The position numbers and the translations under genes are program-made. From Thermoascus crustaceus (Eukaryota; Ascomycota; Eurotiomycetes; Eurotiales; Thermoascaceae): DNA of 64,000 nucleotides. Every line of letters starts with the position of its first letter. Position 1 is the stretch's first letter. Location of the stretch: positions 1,321,137 through 1,385,136 of the forward strand of contig BCIC01000002.1 of assembly GCA_001599835.1 (NCBI GenBank). Reading direction: 5' to 3'. Shown here piece after piece: positions 35,762 through 48,261 of this stretch. Under the pieces are notes generated by a model that saw only the letters and a list, made by a program, of their open reading frames with translations, did not search any database and was not told where the DNA came from.

Positions 35762-36812
35762 CTATAGCTCCTGCTCGATGTATTCCTGTGCCGATGATTT
35801 GTTGCAACCCTCATGACCAAGTCCATGAGTGATATGGAAATGGATAACACTCCCAGATATATGTATATCGTTAGCAAATTATGAAGCTGAATATGAGATA
35901 TGCCTTTAGGCACAAAGCAGTTGCTTTTGGTATCTCTAGAGTTTGACAGCACTACCTAGCCAACTGTAAGATAACTCTAGGTTACAAGGACTAATCTCAG
36001 ATCAAACTGCAATTTATCTGGCCCTTGAGTGGACCAAAGCAGCTAGTGAATCTCGGAAACATCTGACAGATCAGCGTGACAAAGTTCCTTTTGTGGATCG
36101 CACTCTACACCACATTTAAGTCATTAGTGGACTTCTCGGTCAAATAAAGTTGCTACGTCTACTGTCGATATAGATGGATGATGGGAATGACTACCTAGCT
36201 TGTTCAAAAAAAAAAAAAAAAAAAAAAAACAGGGGGCAGGGTGTTATGCGGACGTGTTTTAAATTGGGCGGTCTAGATTGAAAGGGTTAGTTTAATGTAA
36301 GCATAGTTCTAGTTATTTTATGCCTTCTATGCCTTCTAGAAGGGTGAGTACTAGCCACTGAACGCAGTATAGTCGGCAGAGTGGTTGCTTGGATTTTGGG
36401 TTGGGGTGGGTAGCAGGATTATTATTATTATTATAATCAAGTTTAACGTCCATACCGAGCCTTCCGGCTATGACAGACCCGGGTAGCAGGATTAGAAAGT
36501 GTGGTTGCCATGTCAATGTTCTTAAATGGACTCTTGTTGGGATGATGAGTTGATTACGGTATATTTGGATGTGCTCCGGTAGTGGAGAAATTGGGGTTTG
36601 TTGGTAGGTAGGATGGATGCATGTATGTACTTCGTTCTCACTAGTTAACGATAGTCATTTAACTGGAATAGATACATGCAAAATGTCAAGCTTGCTACCT
36701 CCATGAAATATACATCAATGGATGAAAATAACGGATAAAACAACAAGACAGGATAGATAACAAGAAACCTCCAAGCTCATGACACATTAACCGTAACCCT
36801 TAACTCGTCACA
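35762..36812. other. Intergenic with a 24-base A run
   Basis: About 1 kb between the P450 remnant and the glycerol kinase 3' end. It has a 24-A homopolymer (36206-36229) and an ATT repeat near 36418-36436. No gene recognised. Confidence 0.5.
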
Positions 36813-38871
36813 TTACACATACCCAGCGCGGTGGAGCTTCTTCAGCCTCTTCTGAATTTCGATCTTGCGTAACTCGAGCAGGAGGTCCTCCTCGTCTGCG
36901 GAATCGAGATCGTTGAAGAAGACGTCGAAGATGCTTCCATTGCTGTTGCCGTTCAGGCACCCGTTCCCGTTTCCATTCCCGTTCGCGATGCCGGGGCTGG
37001 GGCCACGGAGATGCCCGTTCGCGTTTAGGAAAGTGGTGGTGGGCTTCCTCACAGGTTTGAGGGCGGTGTTGGTGTTGATGTTAATGTTTTCGATCTTCTT
37101 TGGGGCCGTTTGTGGTTCTTGTTTGTCCTTGCCATCCACCCAACCTTTACTCATCCGTACCGCCTTCTCCCAGGTCGCGAAGAGCCTGGCACCCTCTTCC
37201 AGGCTGATCTTCGGCTCGAACACGGTGCCGCCCGCGCGGTTGATGTTGCGTAGTTCAGCAAAGTTGCGCCAGATGCCAGCGGCGAGTCCGGCTGCGATTG
37301 CAGCGCCGAGGGCGGTGGTTTCACGCATCTTGGGACGGTAGACGGGGATGGAGATTAGGTCTGCTTGGGTCTGTGGCGGTGTTGTTAGTTTCAATTTTTT
37401 TTACTGACTTATCTAATGTGTTGTGTGGAGGAGGGAAAAGGGAGGACCACGTACCTGCATAGCAAGATCCGAATTGCTCATACCTCCGTCGACTGCTAGT
37501 TCCGTAAGGGCATGTCCGCTATCCTTCTCCATTGCGTCTAGGATAGCCTTTGTTTGGAAACATGTTGCCTCGATCGTGGCTCGAGCAATGTGGCCCTTCT
37601 GGGTGTACTGGGTGATTCCAACTGCAGTTCTTGTCAGCAGACATTCATATATATCAACATAGAACACTTACATATCGTTCCCTTCGCGTCGTCAATCCAG
37701 TACGGAGCAAAGAGACCACTGAAAGCGGTCACGAAGACGCATCCGCCACTATCCTCGACAGTCATTGCCAAGTCATTGATCTCCTTGGAGTGACTGAAGA
37801 ACGTGAGGTTGTTTTGAAGGAACTTAATCCCTGAGCCTGCAACTGCAATGCTCCCTTCTAACGCGTACACTGGCTTTCCGTCGAAGTTATATGCAACAGT
37901 GGCCAGCAGACCATGCTTCGAGATGACCGGTTTGTCGCCAACGTTGTAAAGCAGGAAGCATCCCGTACCATACGTATTCTTCGCCAAGCCTGGAGAAAAT
38001 CCCTTCTGGCCGACCAGGGCTGAGGATTGGTCTCCCAGACAGCCCATGATTGGCACTCCAACAAGGGAACCAGAGAATAGAGCGCCATATGCCTTGGGAT
38101 CGGAGGAGCGGACAATAGTTGGGAGATGGACCCTGCCTCTTATGCCAAAGAAGTCTAGTAGTGTATCATCATATTGAAGCGTCTCTAGGTTCATAAACAT
38201 CGTCCTGGAAGCATTCGTAGGGTCCGATACAAACACATTGGCGCGCGGTCCGCCGTTCAAGCGATAGACGAGCCAGGCGTCCATGGTACCAAAGGCGAGC
38301 CTGCCCCTATCGTAAGCCTCCTTCACCTCTGGTACGTGCTCAAGCATCCAGAGGAGCTTTGTACACGAAGAGTATGTGGAAAGCGGAAGACCGCATATCT
38401 GCTGTAGCTCCGAAGCTCCGGGCCGAGTCTTCAACTCGTTGACGATGGACTGTGACCTCGTATCCGTCCAGACAATGGCATTGTGGAGCGGCTCTCCCGT
38501 TTCACTATCCCAAAGGACGGTTGTCTCTCGTTGATTGGTAATTCCAATGCCCTTGATGCTGCTACGAGAGTAGCCAAGCGCTTCGAATTGCTTTACCGCT
38601 TCGTCGATACAGGTTTCGACAGAGGCAACAATCTCAAGCGGGTCGTGCTCGTGCCACCTACGAGAAACAATCAGCTCGTCGTTCTATGGATTTCGGCTGA
38701 GGATCCCGAGAAGAGAGCAGAATGCGGCTCGTACCCAGGATTGGGGTATATCTGTGTGAACTCTACTTGGTGTGAGGCTACCGGCTCTCCGTCTCGATTG
38801 AAGATCAGGAACCTGGAACTCGTGGTCCCCTGGTCGATCGAGCCCACGAAGATCTCCTCAGTGGGAGGCAT
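36813..38871 (-). CDS. Glycerol kinase with a long C-terminal tail
   Basis: Four exons (38871-38735, 38657-37672, 37621-37455, 37370-36813), all GT-AG, give 616 codons with the stop, 615 residues. An upstream in-frame ATG at 38973 would add 34 residues. The one at 38871 is preferred because it directly precedes the FGGY fold. The enzyme phosphorylates glycerol to glycerol 3-phosphate with ATP in the cytosol. Visible motifs: EEIFVGSIDQGTTSSRF at the N-terminus (ATP loop), GITNQRETTVLWD, TDTRSQSIV, GLFAPYWIDDAKG with the FGGY signature across intron 2, and AVDGGMSNSDLAMQ. After the usual end there are over 100 extra residues with Asn/Gly repeats and a charged helical end (LLLELRKIEIQKRLKKLH). 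It faces an aquaglyceroporin gene with about 1.9 kb between the starts. Confidence 0.92.
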
Positions 38872-40734
38872 AGTTGCTAAAACTGTGAAGCTAGAGGACG
38901 TCCGTGAGCTCCTACTGGCGTCAGGAATCTTCTGGTTTGGCGTACAAGCAGACTTGACGGTAGTTGAAAGCACTGCCTGTCAGAAGGAGAAGCGAAGTAT
39001 CAAACGCAGGAGACTGCATCTTAAACAGCAGAGCCTCCCGCCTCATCTCGCCATCTCCGCGCCACTGTTATCCGTGTTGGGATTTGATCTGCGGGGTCAA
39101 GGCTGGGGTTGCACCCGTCCGGAGCTTGACATCCCATGGGCCACGAGGGCGTCCAGTGCGGCCTGCAGAAAGACAAAACGAGATAGGGACGAGACTGCCG
39201 AGACGCCCCTGCTGGACCACTATCGCTTGCATTGTCAGCTCGGGATTGTTGGTGGACCCGCAGGGACGCCCCTGAGGGGATCTTGAAGAATTGATGCCAC
39301 TGATGCATAAGAACCTGACTGCGTCGAACGAGATCCGTTATGCATGGATGGAGGTGGCCTCCATGCTGATCTCATCCACGCATCTGGGCTAGAAGATGCT
39401 TGGCCAGAGGGAGAGAGAACGCCTGGGGATGGTGCCATGGGGTTCTCGTCTCGGGGTTGTGAGGGAGAGCTGGCGCGTCGGTTTGATAGCATCGAGGCCG
39501 CCAAGCCACCAATCGTTATTCCTCGGCCTGAGGCGCTCCGACCTCGTCTTAGTCAGATCTCCTCCCCCGCCTTTCACCACGCGGAAAACAACGCATTGCG
39601 ACAACATCCCCTCCCGGGCTCTCTGCATCTCCGTCTCCCATGTCCTCCTGCAAGCCGCATGACCTGTCGGGCCTGCGTCGCTGCCATTGGGCCTCATGGA
39701 TGCCCCGGTTCAGCCAGCGGCGAGGGAATCCAGACTAGAAGACGATCGACCTGTGACAGCTTTCTCCACTGAACAGACTACTGATCGGCAGTCCCAATGC
39801 TGCGAACTGTGGGACGACTAATGAATGGTCAGATCCAGACCCTGTGGAACATCCGGGGAAAAGATACTCGAAATAAAACTGACAGCAGTTGTACCACCGA
39901 GAGAACCTGCTGACGCCAGCGCCTGGAAGTCTAGGGCACCAGGGCGGAAACCAGCCAGGCAAGAGGATCTCTTGAAAACCACTCTGAAAATGCACTTTTT
40001 TCCCCCTTCTTGTCCACCTTTGATTGGCCAGTCTCCATATCCTGAATCAGGCCATTTTGCTGCTGATCATACTATCGCCATGTGCGCAGCCATAAAGACA
40101 TCAGGGATCACAAACCACATACCCTCCAAGTCCTTCAATCTTCAGACCAGCTGAATTGGATAGGTATCCAACATGACACTAATGGCAGGACAGGCTGACC
40201 ACATCGTCAGCCAGTATGTGCAATCGCCACATGCTACCAAGCGGAAATCCTTCTGCTGGCCGATTGGCAATGCCACCATCTATTAGAGGCCGAATTTCTC
40301 CTATAAGCTTGGTTCATGCATCTCCTGTGAGCGACAGGGTCTGCCCGGATTCGAAGGCGTGGCTGCTTGATAAGCGGTCAAATGATCTTCCCCAAGCAGA
40401 TTGGATTTCCTGAGTCTGAGCCTTTCACCCCTCTTTTCCATTGGATGCCTTTCCTTTAGTCTGCAAGAGCATGTGTCCGGCCAAGATGTCTATAGTTCTG
40501 ACCGCTTATACCCTTGAAACTCAGAGCGGCTCATCAGCTGCTGATTTCTATGAGGGGAACAAATATCGCTCTTATGGAGGTGACACCGTCCGTTTCGGTC
40601 TTTGCCGATGCCATATTTCACTATTTTTGTCCGCGGCGGGAAAATGTTGCCTTTTTCTTTGAATACTCAACTCTAAGAAATATTAAACTGAATGAACGTC
40701 TAACGTACTAATTAACGTCCACTACTAATCAATA
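38872..40734. promoter_or_regulatory. Shared upstream region of glycerol kinase and aquaglyceroporin
   Basis: About 1.9 kb between two divergent genes of glycerol use. Open frames at 38964-39772 on both strands overlap and show no domain, so no gene is called. It probably carries both promoters. No defined operator is claimed. Confidence 0.45.
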
Positions 40735-41855
40735 ATGTCAGCAACCAAGGAAGACATAGAAATGGTGAACGGTCTGGATAACGAATATATCAGCTTACGT
40801 GCAGAAATTAAGAATGAAGCGTCGAGGGGGAATTCTGGATTTCAACCAGAGGATACTAAGGAAAAGCAGAGACAGTTGCTCTGGAGCAGGATAAGACACT
40901 ACTGCAGGGAGGCATTCTCTGAATTCTTTGGCACCATGATTCTCATCCTCTTTGGTGACGGCGTCGTTGCGCAAGTGACTCTTAGCGGTGGCACAAAGGG
41001 GGATTATCAGTCGATTTCTTGGGGCTGGGGGTGAGTCTTCGCCCTTGCATCAGAAGGGATAGATCTAATGGATAGATGATCAGTCTCGGAGTTATGCTGG
41101 GCGTCTACGCCAGCGGCATGTCTGGAGCTCACATCAACCCGGCTGTAACGTTCGCCAACTGTGTTTTTCGCAAATTCCCCTGGCGCAAATTTCCGATTTA
41201 TATGATCGCACAAGTCTTGGGAGCCATGTGCGGCTCTGCCATCGTGTACGGGAACTACAAGTCGGCAATTGATGCATTCGAAGGGGGGCCCAACATCCGC
41301 ACAGTTCCTGGCTACTCGAAGAATGCAACGGCCGGTATTTTCTGCACATATCCAGCTGAGTTCATGACCAAGACCGGGCAGTTTTTCTCTGAGTTCGTCG
41401 CCAGTTCAATTCTGATGTTTATGATATTCGCACTCAAGGATGAAAGCAATCTCGCTGCAGGACCATTCGCCCCGTTGGCTCTGTTTTTCGTGATATTTGG
41501 CATCGGGGCATGCTTCGGTTGGGAAACTGGCTACGCTATAAACTTGGCTCGAGATTTTGGACCGCGGTTGATGTCGTACTTCCTTGGGTACGGACACGAG
41601 GTCTGGGCAGCTGGCAACTATTACTTCTGGGTACGCCAGTTTACCCTCCCCTTGATACAGGCGGATTTATCTAACATATTGGTACAGGTCCCTATGGTGG
41701 CCCCGTTCTTCGGATGTACTTTTGGGGGTTGGCTATACGACATGTTTCTTTACACTGGTGACGATAGTCCGGTCAACACGCCCTGGATAGGGCTCAAGCG
41801 ACTATTCCGGCCTTTCCTGTCGATAACTACGGCAGAAAACCACAGTCACGTGTAA
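40735..41855 (+). CDS. Aquaglyceroporin (MIP family glycerol channel)
   Basis: Three exons (40735-41030, 41084-41630, 41688-41855) with GT-AG introns give 337 codons including the stop, 336 residues. The N-terminal ~60 residues are cytoplasmic and charged. Six membrane spans are expected. The first pore half has SGAHINPAVTFANC (NPA at about 117-119). The second has GYAINLARDFGPRL, with NLA (about 252-254) in place of NPA followed by Arg-Asp. Asp in that position is a mark of glycerol facilitators, and NLA also occurs in yeast Fps1. It should conduct glycerol and other small polyols across the plasma membrane. It diverges from glycerol kinase. The length lacks the long tails of Fps1, so it is closer to the short aquaglyceroporins. 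Confidence 0.92.
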
Positions 41856-44800
41856 AAATATACGTCCTGTCATGTAAATATGAAAAGAAAAATGGTGTTT
41901 GGAGGCATACTGCCTTAGTTTTAGCCTTGGTTTTTTAGTTTCCTGTGAATTCGATGTTGTCTGCTCTGACGTTCACAAGTATATAATTATGTACACAATG
42001 CTACGATTGAATCCATTGATCAGCTATCTACAATCCGATACATCGGATCAAGCTCTCATATTTCCAGCAATGCCACAGTAGGGCCTAGATATTCTAGAAA
42101 TATCATTGTAATAACCTATGCCAGCAACATATGCATTCTAAGCAGATCTTCTAGCTCGGTACAGTAGCGTAGCAGGTACTGTACTGCACTTTGGCAGATA
42201 CTGGCCATGGTCCTAGTGACTCGGAAGGCTTACGCTATGCCGTCCCGTCCCGTCCCACTACAACGATACTTACTTTCCTTGAGAAAACAGAAACCCTAAA
42301 GGAGAGACGAGCGATCTGAGCGGCCGGGCTTAACCTTAAAAGAGCGGGGCACGGTGTTTCCACCCGAGGTCATCTTCGTCTACCTAATCTATGGGATTGC
42401 CCCCAGACCTAGTCGTTTATATGTTATATCTAGAAGTACACTAGGTGTTCATCCGTGCATCAACCCATTAGAATGGATGGTTAGGTTAGGTCAGTACCTG
42501 TTAGATGGATGGCTATGCAAGCGCATTGCCAATAATAAAAACGAGTTATTAAGAACCTTTTTTTTTCTCCTCAAACCTCTGGACAGGTATTTATTTATTT
42601 TACTGTATCGGGGATACCACTTAATGTTATACCCCGCACCTAACGCAGCGTACCTACCTAAAAATTATAACGTAGCGCTATATTAAACCCGCAACAGTCC
42701 TCCAACTCCAGTAGCTCTGACCCTGACTCCCTCTAAGTCGATGGATTGGGGCCACTTTTGTTTCTCAACCTTTTCCCAGTAGGCTCATCGGGACCACAAC
42801 CCCTGTTGGATATGAATGTCACCTTAGCCTCAGGGTAGGATCGTGGACTCGGACTCATGTGCTTGCAAACGCGGGATCAGGCGTGGGTTGTTGGTCACAT
42901 GTCAGGAAGCGAAGGAAGGGCTGAAGTCCTCCGCCGTATATTATACCTTAGCAGGTTGTGCATAATACTTCATTAAGATGCTTAATATGTAACGTCTGAA
43001 TGCCCTAAGTAATTATATATCTCGCTTGTGATGGCATACATACAACACAGCATCTGGCTGGGCACAGGGCTTGGAATATTAGTTAGTACTGTAGTACATA
43101 CGAACTCGACCAACAGCTGAAAAGGAAAGTGAACGAACGAACTTGGAGTTCCTCAAATGAATAATAATAACCCTATCTTTATGACTTGTGATGTAAACCT
43201 CACGACCTCTTGGCAAATCTTCTACAATCCACCAAATAAATTGAGGCTGGCAAATTTGCGCTATAACAACACCCTTGCCCCCTCTAATGCCTTCTGCTGT
43301 GAGACACTGTATCTGGGTTATACGTAGTACATGATATAAACCAGATGAAAGGATTTCGGAGATTTTAACCTAAAATACCGGATCTCGGCTTCGAGGGTAA
43401 TCCTCAATCCATGGAGATGCAATGCGTCATGAGTGTGGGACACGTGCAATATGTGTGACCTACTTGGTACTGCTGTGTATCATAGATCTTGATAGCATAA
43501 GCATTGTATATATAATCTTCACTATATATAGTACTTTCCAATGCGTGCTTAAGATAGGATTCAGAAATGGACTCGTTTAATTTCGCTCACGGTTTCGAGC
43601 GTTTTCTTTTTGTGGAAACTTAGACGGATTTCGTATGAGCCTGCAGAGGAGATCTGATCATTGGCTTGGGTAAAATTAAAAGAGAGGCGGTGACTTGTTT
43701 TTTCACATACAAATTAAGATGACCGCCTATGACTCCAACGCCCTGATCACTTCAAGCCGAATGATATCCAGATTGGTTTTAATTATTATGGTCGTCCATA
43801 AAATCCAGACATAACGGTTTCGGCAGGAGAAAGACGAAGCGGCGTGTGGGTAATTAGGATTAATTGATTAAGACCGTGGAGACCGTTGTTTTGCTCTGCT
43901 GGCGAAAAATGATATCGTGGAAGTCAAGAATCATATCGACTAGAGTCTGGAGAAGAGTGACACAGATGTAGACACCGAAACAAATAAAGATTAACACTTC
44001 CACCGGCGATGATACCCCCAATGCAGAACGAGAAAATTTGATTATTTTCAGTACCCGCAGTCTTTCGGCGCGTGCAACGGTTTGAAGTCCAAGTAGACGA
44101 CTAAAGGAGCGGGCCCGGTGGTGGCGTCTGCAGAGTAGAGCGAAAGGAAGAAGGTCGCCGCGAAGGAGTGAAAATAGATCGGGAGCGGATTTTCATTATT
44201 GAAGTTCCTCAAGCATTATTAGCATTATTCAGTTGGAAATTCAATCTAAAGGCTTTATGTTGGATATTCTCACCTCAATTATTCGAAAACCATGTGGCCA
44301 CTGCACGTTTCCTCTGATACCTTACATTGTATCCAACAAGATACAACTTATATTTACATACTTTGCCCAGTCTATTATTTGACCGTGTTATCCGTCTTCC
44401 TCAAGGAGAAGTTACCTCGCAAAGTTAAACGTTGCTCTTCTCCGTTCTACCCCCACATCCACCTCCCTTACGCTCCCACCCCAGATCTGCAAGGACGATA
44501 ATGATTCGTAGAATCCATCAAATTAGTTGCGTGGTTATGACAGGTTTGGAATTGATTGAGTGGTGGAGGATTGGTTAAATAGGGAAAACCGGCTCTCACG
44601 GAAAACGCGGTTGGCTACATCTCATCGGTTGAGCGAGGGTTATGATTTGAAGATCCATCCAGAACTGAATAATATTTCGACTTATCTTTTGCGGGGTAAA
44701 GCACATTCACTAACATTAAGGACCTTATTTACCCGTACCTAATCGTTTAGCCGGTTGTGACCGAGACTTAAAATTGTCTAGGGGGTATTATGTACCCAGT

Positions 44801-45402
44801 GCCTAGTTTCAGTTCCTGTTTACTATATTGGAACCATCTAAGACGTTCTCCCTTCTCGAACCAACGCACCTTAATCATGTCTCTTTCGCTATCTGCATTT
44901 ACCTCTGATCACATGGTGTTTCCTGTCGTTTATATTCCTCGTCGCGGCGTTGAGGACGAATTCCACGATCATTGCCGTGTTCTTCTTGTTCCAGCGTTCT
45001 TGTTTCTGTCCATAGCGAATTTCATGTCGATGGGGCATCCGGTTTCAAACGTCCATGTCAATAAGGCAGGAAGAGCATACCCTCTCGAGTTTTATGTCTT
45101 CATGCAAACCTCATGGAGCCAGCAAAGTCAGTTCCGTTTGTGACATATTTGGAAAACTGTTGGTCTGATTAGAGATCACTTTCACAGAATCCATACAACC
45201 TCACGGAGAACATCATGTTGCGGGCAGCTTAAATAAAACGTATACCCTAAATGCTCTCTATTCAAAGCATCAAATCCCAAAAAAAGGAACGTTCTATTTT
45301 CATGTCCTGCAGCTGAATTGTCCAGCATTTAATAATCAGCCATGCCAGATATGCTGTCCAGTATATCTCAAAAAATAGTCCTTTCATTGTGACAAATTTC
45401 AC
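41856..45402. other. Gene-poor A/T-rich region
   Basis: About 3.5 kb with no supported gene. It has a CGTCC repeat near 42241-42257, A/T-rich stretches with TATA-like words near 43500-43535, and open frames (42354-42686, 44790-45143) without any known domain. The texture (many A/T-rich words, broken frames) could mean decayed repeats, but no element ends were found. Confidence 0.45.
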
Positions 45403-45410
45403 TATATAAA
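45403..45410 (+). promoter_or_regulatory. TATA box before a possible small gene
   Basis: TATATAAA lies 57 bases before the ATG at 45467. The spacer has a pyrimidine-rich stretch and the start context is CAAACAATG. Together this is a compact fungal core promoter. Confidence 0.4.
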
Positions 45411-45466
45411 TCGCGTCTACATTCTCTCCCTCTTACCAATAATAGGCTAATAAATATCCACAAACA

Positions 45467-45623
45467 ATGTCTCAAGGTCAAAAAAATCAGTGGGAATATG
45501 TATCTAATCTTTGCAAGGACCCCGAATCTGGTCTTTCATATTCTAATGGGTAAAGTTGTAATATTCTTGGATTTTACTGTAAACCTGTATAGCTCTGGAA
45601 GATGGAGAAAAACTGAAAAGTAA
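45467..45623 (+). CDS. Possible small two-exon gene of unknown function
   Basis: Exon 1 (45467-45549) and exon 2 (45593-45623) join over a 43-base GT-AG intron into 38 codons with the stop, 37 residues. The intron has an A/T-rich body and ends CTGTATAG. Without splicing the frame ends at 28 residues. The product begins MSQGQKNQWEYVSNLC and ends with a basic GRWRKTEK. It has no signal peptide and no membrane span. I do not recognise it. Support comes from a TATA box at a proper distance, a good start context and a closing splice. It could also be chance or the remaining 5' part of a larger gene. The intron is at the short limit for fungi. Confidence 0.3.
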
Positions 45624-45856
45624 ACCATCATTTTTTCGCAAGTTCTATGGCTGAGCATCAAAAATAAGACAAAACTATGATAATCAAATCTTTCTCTATG
45701 TGCAAGTGCAAAACCTTTTCACCTTCTGGTAATAATGGTTGCAGCAGTGCAGTGATTATCAATGCTACTGAAAAACCAGACCATTTTTGTAGCATTCTCC
45801 AGAAGTGTGAGTCTTTTGACATTTATCCGGCAGTCCAACATGGAAACTGATAGTCT

Positions 45857-47439
45857 TTATGTAAAGCAAGCGGGTGTGGCGAAACCTCTAGTCCATCTAA
45901 GACTCCCAATTTCGACAACCAACATCGCCAATGTAATCGAAATGCTGAAAGTCCCGTATGTATAGGCATGCAATCTTCTCAATTCTGATAACTCGAGAAT
46001 CCACGTGCTGACTGTTGTCACACAGCCGCAGAATCCGTCCATGATTCCTTGCAGGACCTGACACGCGATATATTGTCCTCCACCAAGAGGTGAGTTGATC
46101 GGCGCATGCTGCAGAGAAAATACCATGCCCAGGATCATAGTTCCTCCAACATTGGCAACGAACGTTCCCAATGGGAATGAGGAAACCCTTCCGTTAAGTT
46201 TTGAAAGATATTAAAAAATCTCATGAGACAACCCACGGCAGCAAAGACAAGAGCAAAAAGCCAAGGTCCACGCCATATCTTTGCACTCCACAGTGTGCTC
46301 TGCGCCTCATAGTGTGGTAGACGTGCAACAAGGCAGATTGTCGCAACCCAGGATAGGGAAGCGAGTATAACCACCAGTGGATCCAGGAACTTTTGAAGAA
46401 TGGTTGGCATCCACGGAGCAAGGAGCAGGGCGACGTGTGCTCCCATAAACAATGCTGCCAGAAAAAGGCCTATTTCGGTAATCAACACCGCAGCTACAGC
46501 CATGAAGCTGTAGCCACCATTAGGAGCCTTTGTGCCCTCCTGCGACACTGTTCGGAACAGGGAAACATCTGAAATTGAACTAACCGGTGACGGCACGTCA
46601 ATCGAGATTGCGAAAAAGGCATCGCGCATGAAAGTTGAGAAAGAAGTCAGGCATCCACAAAATGCAGTCGACACACCAATATAGAGAGGCACTGTCTTTT
46701 TATGGGCTTTTTTCATGCTCCTTCCATAGGATATCATGTTCCGTCTCCGTGGCTGGGTCGCCCACTTGGCCTCCATCGCTTCGAAACAATTCCCGGTCCT
46801 CGCTGAGGAACCCCATGATAAAGCTACCAGAAACATTGGCCCACAAGACGCTCGTCGTGACTGGCGCGCCCGGATAGAACGTCAATGCTTCGATGGCAAG
46901 TCTTGCCAAAGTTCCGACAACAGAGAAAAATATAAGATGAGAAACCGTATAGAGCTTTGTGAGAAATTCGGGGAACGTGTCCACTTGCTTTTCCGATCTT
47001 TCTTCCCTGATACCACCGGACATTCGCCTGTCGATTGATTGGCTCAGAGGAGAGGAGGTCGCACCGCTTGATTGCCATGAGCCCGACTGGGATGGACCTG
47101 TTTCTTTCGGACTCGGAGAGCTCACATCCTCTAAAAAGCCATGCTCACGAACGCGTTTCTCTGAATGGACGAAGATGGTGACGGTGCTGCCACCTCGTCC
47201 AGGTTCTTTTCCGCCTCCGGGAATTCATGCTGATCGCGTGGTTCAGCTATAGAGCTGGCTGGTAAACCCCGACCGAAGTTGTATTCCTGACTAGGTGAAT
47301 TTTTCGAAACATCTCTTGCCGTCGTTCCAGGAGGATGTATTCGTCGTTCTTTGTAGGGCTCATCATGATCATTCGGATGAATCATTCCCATGATGGCGTT
47401 AGATTTTGCCGATCTCTTTGAAATAGATTCCAACGACAC
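45857..47439 (-). pseudogene. Frameshifted fluoride exporter (FEX, double CrcB domain)
   Basis: Minus-strand pieces rebuild a eukaryotic FEX protein, which exports fluoride across the plasma membrane. After a disordered N-terminal part come the first CrcB domain (TLARLAIEALTFYPGAPVTT, SVLWANVSGSFIMGFLSEDR, STAFCGCLTSFSTFMRDAF) and, after a linker span (FLDPLVVILASLSWVATICL), the second domain (FPLGTFVANVGGTMILGM, IMDGFCGCVTTVSTWILE, LRWTRGF). The coding frame changes near 46712-46717 at a run of six A and again twice between about 46180 and 46218, at a six-T run and a four-A run as read on the coding strand. A further frame change near 47150-47230 lies in the disordered part and may be avoided by a later start. 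No GT-AG intron explains these. Either the gene is dead or the assembly has homopolymer errors here. Confidence 0.78.
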
Positions 47440-48261
47440 TGTTAATTCACAGACAGGGAGAGAAACATGGAAGACATTTATCTGACATGGCTGTCACCGT
47501 CGTTGGTGACCACTAATTTAGCCAATATGGCTAGGTTCATAGTTCCTCTACCCAGGTGGCCTAAAGGACACAACCGGTTTGGGCGGCCCGTCTGATCCAA
47601 TTTTATCGGAACATTGGTTTCCCTCCGCAGCCCAGACGGTCCCCTCCCCTCGAAACCGACATCGGAAAATTGAGGCACCATCTCTATTATGGCAGTTCGG
47701 TAAAACCGTGCGTTGTTTAGTTTGCATTCCTCACGGATGGTTCCTATTGTAGGCCCTTGAGCCTTGGCTGTAGACGATCGGAGGTCAGTCAGCGGAGGAC
47801 TTTAGCGAGAGCACACATGGTCCTTGGGAAGGCCTAGGAGGCCTCAGAAGTGGTGGGATAGTATACAACGAATTGGACATTTCTAAAAAGTAGTTGTGTA
47901 TGGTGAGAGTAGTAGGAAATGTATAAGTAGGTACTTGTCGAATCGGATCAAGCAGGTAAACGTTAATGGTTTTCGTTAAACCCGCAGGAAGAAATGAATA
48001 TTAGCCCGTCGTAACGCAATCACTTTGAGGTAGAGAAATACAGACGCATTCTGGCTAGCAATGCGTAGGTACCACGACCTGGTGAATAATTCTATGTTAT
48101 GTTAGATAGCATATATGATGAAAAAGATTCCGGGGCTTGACGTCGACCAGATGAGTAGTACCTGTCATGTGATGATACTGAGATCTCTCTCCTAACATCA
48201 TGGCAGCTTTTCGAACCGGCACTCCGCCCTATTATTATAGCTTTCTTCACTCTCATATACA
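47440..48261. other. Intergenic between the FEX and regulator remnants
   Basis: About 0.8 kb between two divergent decayed genes, so it would hold both old promoters. The only open frame (47478-47681, minus) is not recognised. Confidence 0.45.

Noticed and set aside
42354..42686. 110-codon open frame in the gene-poor region
   Set aside because: Composition follows A/T-rich DNA, with no domain and no splice or promoter support.
44790..45143. 117-codon open frame in the gene-poor region
   Set aside because: No known family and no start context. Kept only as part of the intergenic description.
46180..46720. Introns as an explanation for the fluoride exporter frame changes
   Set aside because: No GT or GC donor and AG acceptor of workable length lie at the break points, while removal of single bases from homopolymers restores known motifs.
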